A stretch of DNA of 48,947 nt from Pseudomonadota bacterium (GCA_029569495.1 JAKQTB010000159.1:1-48947); one strand, 5' to 3'. Positions 1 through 8,623 are shown, counted from the first letter of the stretch. Translations and numbers: made by a program. The notes: generated by a model not told the origin, from the sequence alone.

Positions 1-504
1 GCCTTGTGCGATGCCAAAATCATCTGCGGGCAAAATATCCATACGTGCCAGTGTAAACATGAGCATCATTTCAACGGTCCACCGGCCAATGCCCTTTAGT
101 TGAATTAGGCGTTCTATCAGCGCTTCATCCGTCATGCGGCTGGCTTCCAACCTTGTGGGCACTAAGCCATTGATTGTTCCTTCCGCAATCAATTTGAGCG
201 TTTCAATTTTTCTGCCAGAAAAACCACACTGACGCAGGTCATCAAAAGAGCTTTCGATGATTTGCAGTGCTGTGGGAAATTGATTTTGTGCGCTTGAATT
301 GAAGCTGCTGATGAGTTTAGCCAAAATAGCATCGCCAACTTTGGCTGTTAGCTGTTGATAAGAAACCGCGCGAATTAAAGCCACAAAAGGTTCACGCTGC
401 TCTTTTGCTTGAAAATCGCACGGGCCAACTGTGGCGATGAGCCTGGCCCAGTCTTCGTCGATGTTACTTAAAAACGCGGTTGCGTGCTGGTGTTTTGTTG
501 TCAT
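1..504 (-). CDS. DNA-3-methyladenine glycosylase II-like protein (HhH-GPD), C-terminus cut by window edge
   Basis: Base-excision repair glycosylase that would remove alkylated purines. The frame opens at an ATG and runs 168 codons to the window edge without a stop. The helix-hairpin-helix is seen at residues 136-143 (LKGIGRWT), followed by the acidic loop LPADDFGI (159-166); Asp162 matches the catalytic Asp of AlkA-type enzymes. The N-terminus lacks the extra AlkA domain, so it resembles the short single-domain enzymes. It starts about 25 bases after the trpE stop and is probably co-transcribed with trpE, which is an unusual partner. The exact substrate cannot be told from the sequence. Confidence 0.88.
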   Translation of the reverse strand, partial: MTTKHQHATAFLSNIDEDWARLIATVGPCDFQAKEQREPFVALIRAVSYQQLTAKVGDAILAKLISSFNSSAQNQFPTALQIIESSFDDLRQCGFSGRKIETLKLIAEGTINGLVPTRLEASRMTDEALIERLIQLKGIGRWTVEMMLMFTLARMDILPADDFGIAQG

Positions 505-528
505 CACGAGCAAGGGTGGTTTAGATAT

Positions 529-2013
529 TTATGAAGCGCTGTCCAAACCTGCTTGTACTATTTCTGCGGCTCGTAATACTGCTCTAGCTTTATTTTGCGT
601 TTCTATCCATTCGCTTTGCGGAACTGAATCGGCCACAATGCCTGCTCCCGCCTGCACATACAGCATCTTATCTTTAATCACGCCTGTACGAATCGCAATT
701 GCCACATCCATATCACCATTAAAGCCTAAATAACCTACTGCACCTGCGTAAATACCCCGCTTGCTGGGTTCTAATTCGTCAATAATTTCCATTGCACGTA
801 CTTTTGGCGCACCAGAAACCGTGCCTGCAGGAAATGTTGCTTTAAGTACATCAATGGCGTCCATATTAGGTTTAAGTTTACCTTCAACATTGCTCACAAT
901 ATGCATCACATGAGAGTAGCGCTCAATCATCATGTTATCGGTCACTTTTACTGACCCTGTTTGTGCAACCCGCCCAACGTCATTTCGCCCCAAGTCCATG
1001 AGTTGCACGTGTTCGGCACGCTCTTTAGGGTCGGCAAGCAGTTCTTCAGCGAGCGCTAAATCCTGTTCACGCGTTTTGCCGCGTGGGCGTGTGCCGGCAA
1101 TTGGGCGTGAAGTGACCGTGCCGTTTTCGAGTCTCACCAAAATTTCAGGTGACGCGCCCACCACATGGTGGTCGCCCATGTCGTAATAAAACATATAAGG
1201 TGAGGGATTTAAACTACGCAATGCACGATAAAGGGATAACGGTGACTCGGCAAAAGGTTGAGACATGCGCTGTGAAAGCACCACCTGCATGATGTCGCCA
1301 TCTAAAATATATTGTTGCGCTTTTTTAACGGCGCTCTTAAAGTTTTCCTCACCAAATTCCGACGTTGCTTGGGTGGTGGTGCTAGATTTTGCCTGCGGAA
1401 TTGCCACAGATTTTCGCAACTGTGCCACTAGCCCTTTTAAGCGTTCGTGGGCTTTTTCGTAAGCTTGTGGCTCTGCTGGGTTAGCATAGACAATAAAATA
1501 AAGCTTACCTGATAGATTATCAACCACCGCAATTTCTTCTGAAATCATCAACAAAACGTCAGGTACGTTTATCGCATCTGGCTTTGCTGTGTTGGCCAAA
1601 CGCTTTTCAATGTAACGTATGGTTTCATAACCAAAATACCCCGCAAGGCCGCCGGTAAAGCGTGGCAAGCCTTCACGTGGTGGTGTTTTAAAACGCGCCT
1701 GAAATTGTTGAATAAAATCAAGCGGATTGGTGTTATCAATGCTTTCAACCACAACATTATCTTGTAGCACCTGAATTTGACGATTGTGCGCGACAATACG
1801 CATTTTTGCTGGCAAGCCAATAATGGAATAACGGCCAAAACGCTCGCCGCCCTGAACCGATTCCAGCAGGTATGAAAATGGCTGATTAGCGAGCTTTAAG
1901 TAAAGTGAAAGTGGCGTGTCTAAATCGGCAAAGGTTTCTAGCACGAGCGGGATGCGGTTATAGCCTTGTTTTTCTAGCGCATTGAACTCATCTTGGTTAA
2001 TTGTATTTAACAT
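529..2013 (-). CDS. trpE: Anthranilate synthase component I
   Basis: Converts chorismate (with ammonia or glutamine nitrogen delivered by TrpG) to anthranilate, the first step of tryptophan synthesis. The 494-residue length is normal. The N-terminal tryptophan feedback site has LLES (49-52) and GRYS (60-63). The chorismate-binding domain covers about 220-485, with PIAGTRPRG (304-312), [12 protein letters not shown] (334-345), AGTVSGAPK (396-404) and GIYAGAVGY (420-428). The LLES motif argues for TrpE over PabB. It follows rpe and gph on the same strand, a common proteobacterial order. trpG is not next downstream; a DNA glycosylase is. A possible Trp-rich leader peptide precedes it. Confidence 0.96.
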   Translation of the reverse strand: MLNTINQDEFNALEKQGYNRIPLVLETFADLDTPLSLYLKLANQPFSYLLESVQGGERFGRYSIIGLPAKMRIVAHNRQIQVLQDNVVVESIDNTNPLDFIQQFQARFKTPPREGLPRFTGGLAGYFGYETIRYIEKRLANTAKPDAINVPDVLLMISEEIAVVDNLSGKLYFIVYANPAEPQAYEKAHERLKGLVAQLRKSVAIPQAKSSTTTQATSEFGEENFKSAVKKAQQYILDGDIMQVVLSQRMSQPFAESPLSLYRALRSLNPSPYMFYYDMGDHHVVGASPEILVRLENGTVTSRPIAGTRPRGKTREQDLALAEELLADPKERAEHVQLMDLGRNDVGRVAQTGSVKVTDNMMIERYSHVMHIVSNVEGKLKPNMDAIDVLKATFPAGTVSGAPKVRAMEIIDELEPSKRGIYAGAVGYLGFNGDMDVAIAIRTGVIKDKMLYVQAGAGIVADSVPQSEWIETQNKARAVLRAAEIVQAGLDSAS

Positions 2014-2052
2014 AAACTTTTAAGACTTTCTCATCATTTTTTAAATTGAACT

Positions 2053-2071
2053 AGTCATCAAACTAATGACT
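2053..2071 (-). promoter_or_regulatory. Hairpin in trpE leader, possible attenuator arm
   Basis: Arms AGTCAT and ATGACT are separated by a 7-base loop. The upstream GGTGAC at 2085-2090 can instead pair (with two G-U pairs) to GTCATT at 2065-2070, giving mutually exclusive folds. The lack of a U-run means a classical terminator is not shown; it could act on translation of trpE instead. Confidence 0.35.
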
Positions 2072-2096
2072 CGTTTTTGTATGTGTCACCCAAACA

Positions 2097-2174
2097 TTAA
2101 CGTTGCCACGAGCGGCGCCAGCATAGGGCAGCCTGTTGTAAGTTGCGGTAAAAATGATGTTTTATTACGTTCAT
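2097..2174 (-). CDS. Possible trp leader peptide (25 residues, two Trp codons)
   Basis: A 25-codon frame lies in the gap between gph and trpE and ends about 80 bases before the trpE start. Codons 19 and 23 are TGG, in the C-terminal stretch CWRRSWQR, just before the TAA. Downstream RNA can form a hairpin (next entry), and an upstream GGTGAC could compete for one arm of it. This is the layout of transcription attenuators that control trpE in many proteobacteria. Against it, no Shine-Dalgarno sequence is evident before the ATG and the hairpin is not followed by a run of U. Call rests on position and codon content only. Confidence 0.4.
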   Translation of the reverse strand: MNVIKHHFYRNLQQAALCWRRSWQR

Positions 2175-2217
2175 ATCAATACAATTTTAAAAATTAATGA
2201 TTTAGCTTTGCTGAATG

Positions 2218-2886
2218 CTAGGCTAACAATGTGACCAATTCAGTTAAATCTGAAATGGTTGCGTCTACCAGCCTATCGTCAATTGTCTGACCCTGATTAT
2301 ACCCATAGGGCACGGTCACGATAAAGCAGCCAGCCGCATGTGCGGCTGCAATGTCAGTTGCAGAATCGCCCACGAGCATGGCATCTGTTTCCATGATGTT
2401 AAATTTCGCACAAATATGATGAAGCTGTATCGGGTCAGGTTTTTTATTGGGTAGTGTGTCGCCCGATACCACGATGTCAAAAAAACCATCCAAGCCGCTA
2501 TTTTTAAGGAGCGGTAAGGTGAATTTTTCAGGTTTATTCGTCACGCAGGCCATTTTCAGGCCTTTATTTTCCAGTGCATACAGGCCGGTTATCACGCCAT
2601 CAAAAGGCTTGCTCTCTTGCGCGTTGACTGCGTAGTAATGATAAAACAGCGCTTGGCCTTGCTCAAACAAAGCCGGTTCAGGCTCCATATCACGCTTGCC
2701 GCACAAGCAGCGCTTGATTAACACCTGCGCCCCTTCTCCAATATAACTTTCTATCTGCTGGTAAGGCAATATCGGCCTACCTAAGTCGGCCAGCATTTGA
2801 TTCGCTGCCGATGCAATCTCTGGCGCTGTGTGTATGAGTGTGCCGTCAAGATCAAACATGACGGCTTTCACTTTAAACTGACTCAC
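2218..2886 (-). CDS. gph: Phosphoglycolate phosphatase (HAD family)
   Basis: Dephosphorylates 2-phosphoglycolate; HAD-superfamily hydrolase. The nucleophile loop FDLDGTLIHT (residues 11-20) carries Asp12 and Asp14, motif II is the VTNK stretch and the metal-binding Asp pair is in LVGDSATDIAAA. The 222 residues match the family. The start codon is GTG, directly before SQFKVKAVMFDLDG; no better start exists upstream of the HAD motif. It starts 17 bases after the rpe stop, so the two are probably one operon. In Betaproteobacteria rpe-gph-trpE is a recurrent order. Other HAD substrates cannot be excluded. Confidence 0.92.
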   Translation of the reverse strand: MSQFKVKAVMFDLDGTLIHTAPEIASAANQMLADLGRPILPYQQIESYIGEGAQVLIKRCLCGKRDMEPEPALFEQGQALFYHYYAVNAQESKPFDGVITGLYALENKGLKMACVTNKPEKFTLPLLKNSGLDGFFDIVVSGDTLPNKKPDPIQLHHICAKFNIMETDAMLVGDSATDIAAAHAAGCFIVTVPYGYNQGQTIDDRLVDATISDLTELVTLLA

Positions 2887-2903
2887 GCGCCCAAGCTCAA
2901 AAG

Positions 2904-3611
2904 TTAAGCGGTTGCTAATGCATCACGCAGTGATTTCACTACGCTGTTGTAACGATTAGGGTCAGTATCTTTACCTGCCCCAAAGACCGCAGAGCCTGCT
3001 ACGAATGTATCTGCACCTGCCCGAGCAATGTCAGCAATGTTTTGTGCATTCACGCCACCGTCTACTTCAAGCCAAATTTGACGGCCAGTTTTTTCATAGT
3101 ATGCATCAATACGTGCGCGCGCTTGTTTGAGTTTATCTAATGTACTTGGAATAAATTTTTGACCGCCAAAACCCGGGTTCACAGACATTAACAAAATCAT
3201 GTCAACTTTATCCATGACGTAATCTAAATAGCTTAACGGCGTGGCCGGGTTAAACACCAAACCTGATTTACAGCCTTGCTCGCGCACCAATGAAAGGCTA
3301 CGGTCAATGTGCTCTGAAGCTTCTGGGTGAAAGGTAATAATGTTGGCGCCTGCTTTTGCAAAGTCAGGAATAATACGGTCTACAGGTTTTACCATTAGGT
3401 GCACATCAATCAAGGCACCAACGTTTTTTGAAATATCACGAATCGCATCACACACCAATGGGCCAATCGTCAGGTTTGGCACATAATGGTTGTCCATCAC
3501 GTCAAAATGCACGATGTCTGTGCCAGATTTAATCACATCTTCAATCTCTTGACCGAGTTTGGCAAAATTGGCAGAAAGAATACTAGGGGCAATTCTAAAA
3601 GTTTTATCCAT
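2904..3611 (-). CDS. rpe: Ribulose-phosphate 3-epimerase
   Basis: Interconverts ribulose 5-phosphate and xylulose 5-phosphate in the pentose phosphate pathway; in ribulose monophosphate methylotrophs it also serves regeneration of the formaldehyde acceptor. It is a TIM barrel of 235 residues. The opening PSILSAN (9-15), metal/catalytic residues His35 and Asp37 in VHFDVMDN, His71 in DVHLMVK, the phosphate-binding NPGFGGQKF and the second catalytic Asp in LEVDGGVN are all present. It is the first gene of a minus-strand run rpe-gph-trpE. Confidence 0.96.
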   Translation of the reverse strand: MDKTFRIAPSILSANFAKLGQEIEDVIKSGTDIVHFDVMDNHYVPNLTIGPLVCDAIRDISKNVGALIDVHLMVKPVDRIIPDFAKAGANIITFHPEASEHIDRSLSLVREQGCKSGLVFNPATPLSYLDYVMDKVDMILLMSVNPGFGGQKFIPSTLDKLKQARARIDAYYEKTGRQIWLEVDGGVNAQNIADIARAGADTFVAGSAVFGAGKDTDPNRYNSVVKSLRDALATA

Positions 3612-3746
3612 GATGGGTGGTTCCAGTTAGTTAAAAATAGCATCAAACCATTATTTTAACTTGATTTATCCTTTTCGGGTGACGAATGCTTAAAGCGCAT
3701 TTAAAACTTGCAAGCAGAATTAAAAAGGCGTAATTTAGTTATTCAA

Positions 3747-3775
3747 TTGACATTTAACTTTGGTATTTATCTATA
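3747..3775 (+). promoter_or_regulatory. Putative sigma-70 promoter for the small zinc-ribbon gene
   Basis: TTGACA at 3747-3752 is followed after 17 bases by TCTATA. The -35 is perfect but the -10 is weak. A strong ribosome binding site AGGAGG lies at 3776-3781, just ahead of the ATG at 3786, so the leader would be very short. Confidence 0.4.
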
Positions 3776-3785
3776 GGAGGTCATC

Positions 3786-4004
3786 ATGGATAACAAATAT
3801 GGCTTAGGTAGCACCAAAGTGGCCAAAGAACACCATGAAACGCATCACAAAACACCCGTTAGCCATGCAACGCACTGTCGGTTTTGCGGCTCAGTCAATT
3901 TGGTGCTCAGCTCTACCATGCACGACCATCGCTGTGCTGATTGCGGGGAATGGCAAATCGATGTTCCACAGGGTTATTCCACAGGTAGAAGTAGTGATTT
4001 TTAG
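3786..4004 (+). CDS. Small His-rich zinc-ribbon protein, function unknown
   Basis: I do not recognise a named family. The 72-residue product has a CxxC pair at Cys31/Cys34 and another at Cys50/Cys53 (CRFC and CADC), the pattern of a zinc ribbon. The segment before the first pair is rich in His (16, 17, 20, 21, 27, 30) and His46/His48 precede the second pair, so several metal sites are possible. A canonical AGGAGG sits 4 bases ahead of the ATG and a TTGACA box lies upstream, supporting a real gene. It lies about 190 bases upstream of gnd on the same strand; any link to gnd is unproven. Confidence 0.75.
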   Translation: MDNKYGLGSTKVAKEHHETHHKTPVSHATHCRFCGSVNLVLSSTMHDHRCADCGEWQIDVPQGYSTGRSSDF

Positions 4005-4030
4005 CCCCTCCAAATGCATTGATGAACATC

Positions 4031-4040
4031 GAAACGTTTC
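4031..4040. promoter_or_regulatory. LacI/Cra-type operator-like palindrome upstream of gnd
   Basis: GAAACGTTTC is a perfect 10-base palindrome with the central CG typical of LacI-family operators; Cra/FruR sites in enteric bacteria have a similar core. It lies about 95 bases upstream of a TATAAT box and 150 bases upstream of gnd. No regulator gene is in this window, so function is inferred only. Confidence 0.3.
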
Positions 4041-4133
4041 ATCGTGACGATTCGTTTTTAACAAAAAATCAAAAAAAATCAAAAAATCCACTGAATTGGC
4101 ACAAGTTTTAACAAACACTGCCGTTAAAAGTTC

Positions 4134-4139
4134 TATAAT
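4134..4139 (+). promoter_or_regulatory. Putative -10 box for gnd
   Basis: A perfect TATAAT lies about 50 bases before the gnd ATG. No convincing TTGACA-like box is found 16-18 bases upstream, so an activator-dependent promoter is possible. Confidence 0.35.
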
Positions 4140-4190
4140 CTTGCGTACAAAAACACCCTTTCCATTAAACAACTCCAAAAGAGAAGATAA

Positions 4191-5705
4191 ATGACTACGA
4201 AAAATGCTGATATTGGCCTAGTGGGCCTTGCTGTAATGGGCCAGAATTTGGCTCTGAATATTGCCGACCACGGCTACACCATTGCGGTTTATAACCGTGA
4301 CTCAAAAAAGATGACCAATTTCATCGAGGAATGCAAAAACAAAGAACCCTCACACGAGCGTGTTGTGGGTCATGCTGATTTAGCTTCATTTGTGTTAAGT
4401 ATTAAACGCCCGCGCAAAATTGTGTTGCTGGTTAAAGCGGGTAGCGCGACAGACGTAACAATTAACGCTTTGCTCCCCTATTTAGAGCAAGGTGATATTA
4501 TTATCGACGGCGGCAACGCATTGTGGACAGACACCATCCGTCGTGAAAAAGAACTTGCAGTCAAAGGCATCGATTTTATCGGCTCTGGCGTTTCAGGTGG
4601 TGAAACAGGCGCACGCTTTGGCCCATCACTCATGCCATCAGGCACACGTAAAGCTTGGGCAAGTTTAGAGCCTATCTGGCGCGACATCGCCGCTAAGGTA
4701 GATGCGGTAACAGGCGAGCCGTTAGAAGGTGGCAAACCTGGCAAGCCAGTTGAAGGCGGTTTCTCTTGTGCTGAATATATTGGCCCAGATGGTGCTGGTC
4801 ACTATGTAAAAATGGTACATAACGGCATTGAATACATCGACATGCAATTGATTTGCGAAGCCTACTGGTTGATGAAAAATCTACTTGGCATGCCAGCAGA
4901 TGAAATAGGTAAAGTATTTGCCGAGTGGAACAAAGGCGAATTATCAAGTTTCTTGATTGAAATTACCGCAGATATTCTGCAACAAAAAGACCCAATGGGT
5001 AAAGGCTTCTTAGTTGACCAAATTTTAGATACCGCGGGCCAAAAAGGTACAGGCCAATGGACTGCGGCCAATGCACTAGAACTTGGCGCACCGGCTAACG
5101 CAATTGCAGCAGCCGTTTATGCGCGTGCACTTTCAAGCCTAAAAGAAGAGCGCGTTGAAGCAAGCAAAATCTTAAAAGGCCCAGAAGTGAAGAAAGTGGA
5201 AGGCGACAAAAAAGAGATTATTGAAGCCATTAAAAACGCTTTGTATTGCTCAAAAATTTGCGCTTATGCACAAGGCTTCCAACTCATTGATAAAGCACAA
5301 GTGGCATACAACTGGAAACTCAATTTTGGTGAAATTGCACAAATCTGGCGCGGCGGTTGTATTATTCGCGCACGATTCTTACAAAAAATCACTGAGGCTT
5401 ACAGCCGTAACTCACGTTTGAAAAACTTGATGCTAGACCCATACTTTACCCAAGCAATGAACGATGGCCAAGCTGGCTGGCGTAAAGTGATTGCCATGGC
5501 AGTCACCAATGGTATTCCTGCGCAAGGCTTTGCCGCTGCGATGGCGTATTATGATGGTTATAGAAGTGCAGACTTGCCAGCAAACTTGTTGCAAGGTCAG
5601 CGCGACTACTTTGGCGCCCATACCTATGAGCGTAAAGACCAGCCACGCGGTCAGTTCTACCACTTAGATTGGCCAGAAGCAGGTCGTCCGCAGTTAGAAG
5701 TTTAA
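4191..5705 (+). CDS. gnd: 6-phosphogluconate dehydrogenase, decarboxylating
   Basis: Oxidises 6-phosphogluconate to ribulose 5-phosphate and CO2 with NAD(P)+. In ribulose monophosphate methylotrophs this enzyme drives the dissimilatory formaldehyde oxidation cycle. The Rossmann loop [11 protein letters not shown] covers 9-19; [20 protein letters not shown] (131-150) and the catalytic segment around Lys207, Asn211 and Glu214 ([10 protein letters not shown]) are intact. At 504 residues it is longer than the ~468-residue enteric enzyme, in part because of a Gly/Pro-rich insert at about 172-192 just before the active-site strand. An AGAGAAG ribosome binding site precedes the ATG. A strong terminator follows. 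Confidence 0.97.
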   Translation: MTTKNADIGLVGLAVMGQNLALNIADHGYTIAVYNRDSKKMTNFIEECKNKEPSHERVVGHADLASFVLSIKRPRKIVLLVKAGSATDVTINALLPYLEQGDIIIDGGNALWTDTIRREKELAVKGIDFIGSGVSGGETGARFGPSLMPSGTRKAWASLEPIWRDIAAKVDAVTGEPLEGGKPGKPVEGGFSCAEYIGPDGAGHYVKMVHNGIEYIDMQLICEAYWLMKNLLGMPADEIGKVFAEWNKGELSSFLIEITADILQQKDPMGKGFLVDQILDTAGQKGTGQWTAANALELGAPANAIAAAVYARALSSLKEERVEASKILKGPEVKKVEGDKKEIIEAIKNALYCSKICAYAQGFQLIDKAQVAYNWKLNFGEIAQIWRGGCIIRARFLQKITEAYSRNSRLKNLMLDPYFTQAMNDGQAGWRKVIAMAVTNGIPAQGFAAAMAYYDGYRSADLPANLLQGQRDYFGAHTYERKDQPRGQFYHLDWPEAGRPQLEV

Positions 5706-5723
5706 TTGCATATCTAGCAAACT

Positions 5724-5751
5724 AAAAAGGGCAGAAATTCTGCCCTTTTTT
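5724..5751 (+). terminator. Intrinsic terminator after gnd
   Basis: The inverted repeat AAAAAGGGCAGAA / TTCTGCCCTTTTT is nearly perfect, has a tiny loop and ends in a T-run. Being symmetric with A- and T-tails it could also stop transcription from the opposite strand. Confidence 0.92.
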
Positions 5752-5775
5752 ACATCTACATATTTGCTAAATTCG

Positions 5776-5842
5776 CCCGAGAGATTTTTATGCCTCTGTG
5801 AGCCTTATAAATAAAGGCTTACAGAGCAGCACAAAAGGGTTG
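5776..5842 (+). repeat. Dispersed palindromic repeat, copy 1 (core inverted)
   Basis: Left flank CCCGAGAGATTTTTA, right flank ACAAAAGGGTTG. The stem arms are CTCTGTGAGCC and GGCTTACAGAG; relative to other copies the inner pair C-G is replaced by T-A on both arms, a compensatory change. The loop reads TTATAAATAAA, the reverse complement of the loop in copies 3 and 5, so the core is inverted relative to the flanks. It lies between the 3' ends of gnd and the hydrolase gene. Confidence 0.8.
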
Positions 5843-5856
5843 TTTGAAATTTAGGC

Positions 5857-6609
5857 TTAATCGCTTAATTTTCGGCAAAATAAATTAAGCGCAAGTTGGT
5901 AGCCAATCAGCGAAGTTTGCGCATCATAACGCTCATCACTATCGCGCATAAAGGCGTGTTGCGCATTAAATTCATGCCAGGTGAAATTTAGTTGTGCTGC
6001 ATTTAATTTGGCTTGAATTTCAGCCCGCGCGGGGGTTGGAATATAAGGGTCTTGCCTGCCCCAAATCATCAGCAATTCCCCGGTAATATCAGCAAGGCGA
6101 TCCATACTGTGTTGGCCAGCTTTATTGGGGATGAGTTGCGTATTTAAGTCGGTGGCGTAAAAACAGGCGGTGGCTTGAATGTCTGGTTGCAAGGCGGCGC
6201 GGAACGCCAGGTGGCCGCCAATACAGAAGCCCATGGCGCCGATGTTGCCGTTATACCACGGTTGTTGCTTCACATAGGAAATCATGGCTACGTTGTCGCT
6301 GTCGTAGCTTTGTACGTCTTTGGTGGATTTATCCGTGTTGCCTTTGTTACGGCCGGCTTCATCATAGCCAAGCACGGTGCCAATTGGGTTTAGTTCATGA
6401 AAAACCTCTGGCACCAATACGGCATAGCCGTGGCTTGCCATCATTACGGCGGCGCGTTCGATGGGGTCGGTCTGTTGAAATATTTCGGAATAAAATAATA
6501 TACAGGGATATTGTTTAGTGCCGTTGACGCTATCAGCAGGTTGATGAATATAGCAACGCATCACCCCGGTTGGGGTGTTGATGTCTACCGTTTGGCTGAG
6601 GACTTTCAT
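5857..6609 (-). CDS. Dienelactone hydrolase family protein
   Basis: Alpha/beta-hydrolase of the dienelactone hydrolase family, predicted cytoplasmic. The nucleophile is Cys129 in GFCIGGH (127-133); Asp187 (GRQDPYIP) and His218 (NAQHAF) complete a Cys-Asp-His triad. The 250-residue length is usual. The substrate is unknown: homologues act on chlorocatechol-derived lactones but most family members in non-degraders have unassigned esterase roles, and no catechol genes are nearby. It is a lone gene whose 3' end faces gnd across a repeat element. Confidence 0.9.
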   Translation of the reverse strand: MKVLSQTVDINTPTGVMRCYIHQPADSVNGTKQYPCILFYSEIFQQTDPIERAAVMMASHGYAVLVPEVFHELNPIGTVLGYDEAGRNKGNTDKSTKDVQSYDSDNVAMISYVKQQPWYNGNIGAMGFCIGGHLAFRAALQPDIQATACFYATDLNTQLIPNKAGQHSMDRLADITGELLMIWGRQDPYIPTPARAEIQAKLNAAQLNFTWHEFNAQHAFMRDSDERYDAQTSLIGYQLALNLFCRKLSD

Positions 6610-6727
6610 AGTAATCTCTCAAAATTAACAAGGAGTTGATAATTTTGATATTGTACTTTGTCAAGCGTAAACGCCCAAAGCATAAATTTGCACGGGCGGT
6701 GCCGTGCGTTTTATGGTGCTAGAAAAT

Positions 6728-6895
6728 CTAGACGCAATCGCAACAAGAGGCGAGAAGCCGTGTAAGTGAATTTTCTTTGGCGGCTTCAGGTTGGCTGGCT
6801 TGATGCGTTACTGGGTCTTTAGTCGGCGTATTTGCTTTGACCTGCGTTGGTTGAGTTGCTTTTGCGCTGGTGTTAACTGCTGCTGAAACTTGCAT
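6728..6895 (-). CDS. Hypothetical 55-residue protein with Cys-rich tail
   Basis: No family recognised. The frame encodes 55 residues rich in Thr, Ala, Gln and Lys, apparently disordered over the first 40, and ends in LLASCCDCV, giving three Cys in the last five residues. An AAGGAA lies about 10 bases before the ATG, a plausible ribosome binding site. It lies downstream of a possible CRP-type site. It may be spurious. Apart from this frame and the CRP-like site, I see nothing in the roughly 550-base gap between the hydrolase and thiS genes. Confidence 0.45.
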   Translation of the reverse strand: MQVSAAVNTSAKATQPTQVKANTPTKDPVTHQASQPEAAKENSLTRLLASCCDCV

Positions 6896-6969
6896 TTTGT
6901 TTTTCCTTTTGGGAGCTTTACCTTCATGTCATTGTGTTTCATGAAAGTTAAAGTAATCTATTAAAATAA

Positions 6970-6985
6970 TGTGAATGTAATCACA
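6970..6985. promoter_or_regulatory. CRP/FNR-family binding-site-like palindrome
   Basis: TGTGA-N6-TCACA matches the CRP consensus half-sites exactly. It sits between the divergent 55-residue frame and thiS (about 75 bases from the former, 170 from the latter), so it could act on either. No CRP gene is in the window. Confidence 0.4.
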
Positions 6986-7155
6986 CGCAACATAACGCGG
7001 GTCATCGCATTTTGGATGACAGCGAATATTCCAGATAAGGTTTGCTAAACACACTACTATTTTCGTAAAATGAACGCTTAGCTAGCTTCATCATTAATAA
7101 CGGCAACCATATTTGTTTCTGAATCCCTTTTTCATCATTTATTGCTTTTTTCACT

Positions 7156-7359
7156 ATGCAACTCATCATTAACGGAAAGTCACGTGATTTCGAAAGTGCC
7201 AATTTATCGGTGGCTGATTTGGTGAGCGCGCTTAAGCTTGAAGGCAAGCGACTGGCCGTAGAATGGAATGGTGAAATTGTGCCGCGCAGTCGGTTTTTTG
7301 AAACGCAGCTGAGCGATGGCGATAAGCTGGAAATTGTGGGCGCGGTGGGTGGCGGTTAG
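7156..7359 (+). CDS. thiS: Sulfur carrier protein ThiS
   Basis: Ubiquitin-like carrier that is thiocarboxylated at its C-terminus and gives sulfur to ThiG for the thiamine thiazole ring. The 67-residue protein opens with MQLIINGKSRDF and ends in VGAVGGG, with the essential terminal Gly-Gly. It precedes thiG by about 40 bases, as usual. No Shine-Dalgarno sequence is visible before the ATG (T-rich stretch), and no TPP riboswitch signature was recognised upstream. Confidence 0.95.
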   Translation: MQLIINGKSRDFESANLSVADLVSALKLEGKRLAVEWNGEIVPRSRFFETQLSDGDKLEIVGAVGGG

Positions 7360-7398
7360 TGGCACGCAGGCAAACGAATTAAACGATAAGGAATAAAA

Positions 7399-8181
7399 TT
7401 GTCAGATTTATTGAATATTGCGGGTAAACATTATCAATCAAGGTTGTTAGTGGGCACAGGAAAATACGCAGACTTTGCCCAAACGCGCGCGGCCATTGAT
7501 GCGAGTGGCGCTGAAATTATTACCGTAGCGATTCGCCGCACTAATATTGGTCAAAATGCGGGTGAGCCTTCCTTGTTGGACTTCCTGCCACCTGAAGAAT
7601 TTACTTATCTGCCCAATACAGCGGGCTGTTACTCTGCCGACGACGCGGTGCGTACACTGCGCTTAGCGCGTGAGCTATTAGATGGCCACAAACTAGTGAA
7701 GTTGGAAGTACTTGGCGACCCAAATACGCTGTACCCCAACATGATTGAAACGCTGGATGCCGCTAAAACGCTGGTAAAAGACGGCTTTGATGTGATGGTG
7801 TACTGTTCGGACGACCCGATTATTGCCAAGCAACTTGAAGATATTGGCTGTTGCGCGGTGATGCCTTTGGCCTCTTTGATCGGTTCAGGCATGGGTATTT
7901 TAAACCCTTGGAATTTACAAATTATTATTGAAAACGCAAAAGTTCCGGTGTTGGTGGATGCAGGTGTGGGCACTGCATCTGATGCTGCAATCGCTATGGA
8001 ACTCGGTTGTCAGGGCGTTTTGATGAACACCGCGATAGCCGCAGCGCGTGACCCCGTACTCATGGCCGCCGCAATGAAAAAGGCAGTAGAAGCTGGGCGC
8101 GAGGCTTATTTGGCAGGCCGAATGCCTAAGAAATTATATTCTGCCAGCCCAAGCTCGCCGACAACCGGGTTGATTACGTGA
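7399..8181 (+). CDS. thiG: Thiazole synthase
   Basis: Forms the thiazole phosphate moiety of thiamine from deoxyxylulose phosphate, dehydroglycine and ThiS thiocarboxylate. TIM barrel of 260 residues; the Schiff-base Lys is probably Lys101 in KLEVLGD, and the phosphate-binding region [14 protein letters not shown] and [11 protein letters not shown] are conserved. The start is TTG, chosen because AAGGAA stands 6 bases ahead and the protein then opens with the family-typical N-terminus. Its stop overlaps the apaG start (TGATG), suggesting translational coupling. Confidence 0.96.
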   Translation: MSDLLNIAGKHYQSRLLVGTGKYADFAQTRAAIDASGAEIITVAIRRTNIGQNAGEPSLLDFLPPEEFTYLPNTAGCYSADDAVRTLRLARELLDGHKLVKLEVLGDPNTLYPNMIETLDAAKTLVKDGFDVMVYCSDDPIIAKQLEDIGCCAVMPLASLIGSGMGILNPWNLQIIIENAKVPVLVDAGVGTASDAAIAMELGCQGVLMNTAIAAARDPVLMAAAMKKAVEAGREAYLAGRMPKKLYSASPSSPTTGLIT

Positions 8182-8564
8182 TGGCTGCGGCAAAACGATA
8201 TGAATGCAGCGTAACGGTAGAAGTGGAATTTCTGCCAGACCAATCTGACATCACGCTCAATCGTTATGCGTTTGCCTACCATATTAAAATCACCAATACC
8301 GGCAACGTTACCGCGCAGTTAATTAGCCGCCATTGGGTCATTGTAGAAGCCAATGGTGAAAAACAAGAGGTGAAAGGGTTAGGGGTTGTGGGCGAACAAC
8401 CTTTGCTGCTCCCAAATAGTCATTTTGAATATACCAGCGGCACGGTGCTTAACAGCCCAATGGGCGAAATGCACGGCAGCTATCAAATGGTTGCAGAAGA
8501 TGGCACACAGTTTGACGTGCAGATTGCGCGCTTTGTCTTAACCATGCCCAGGGTGTTGCATTAA
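8181..8564 (+). CDS. apaG: ApaG protein
   Basis: ApaG family, a small fibronectin-III/immunoglobulin-like domain protein of unclear biochemical role (linked genetically to cobalt/magnesium tolerance and Ap4A metabolism in enterics). The conserved core YHIKITNTGN, LISRHWVIVEANG and the loop VKGLGVVGEQPLLLP are present, as is HGSYQM near the C-terminus. The ATG at 8181 overlaps the thiG stop; a GTG one codon earlier is possible. About 127 residues, normal for the family. Confidence 0.93.
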   Translation: MAAAKRYECSVTVEVEFLPDQSDITLNRYAFAYHIKITNTGNVTAQLISRHWVIVEANGEKQEVKGLGVVGEQPLLLPNSHFEYTSGTVLNSPMGEMHGSYQMVAEDGTQFDVQIARFVLTMPRVLH

Positions 8565-8581
8565 CAATGCGTACAGCATTG
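8565..8581 (+). other. Hairpin directly after apaG stop
   Basis: CAATGC and GCATTG enclose a five-base loop starting at the base after the apaG TAA. No U-run follows, so it is at most a weak terminator or an RNA-stabilising structure ahead of mltA. Confidence 0.35.
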
Positions 8582-8623
8582 CGTTGTATATGGTGTTTTA
8601 ATTTTTAATTAAGTTGGGTTCCA

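Noticed and set aside
6896-7155. TPP riboswitch ahead of thiS
   Set aside because: A short hairpin GTCATC/GATGAC at 7001-7020 was examined, but the conserved CUGAGA and ACCUG elements of the thi box are not seen.
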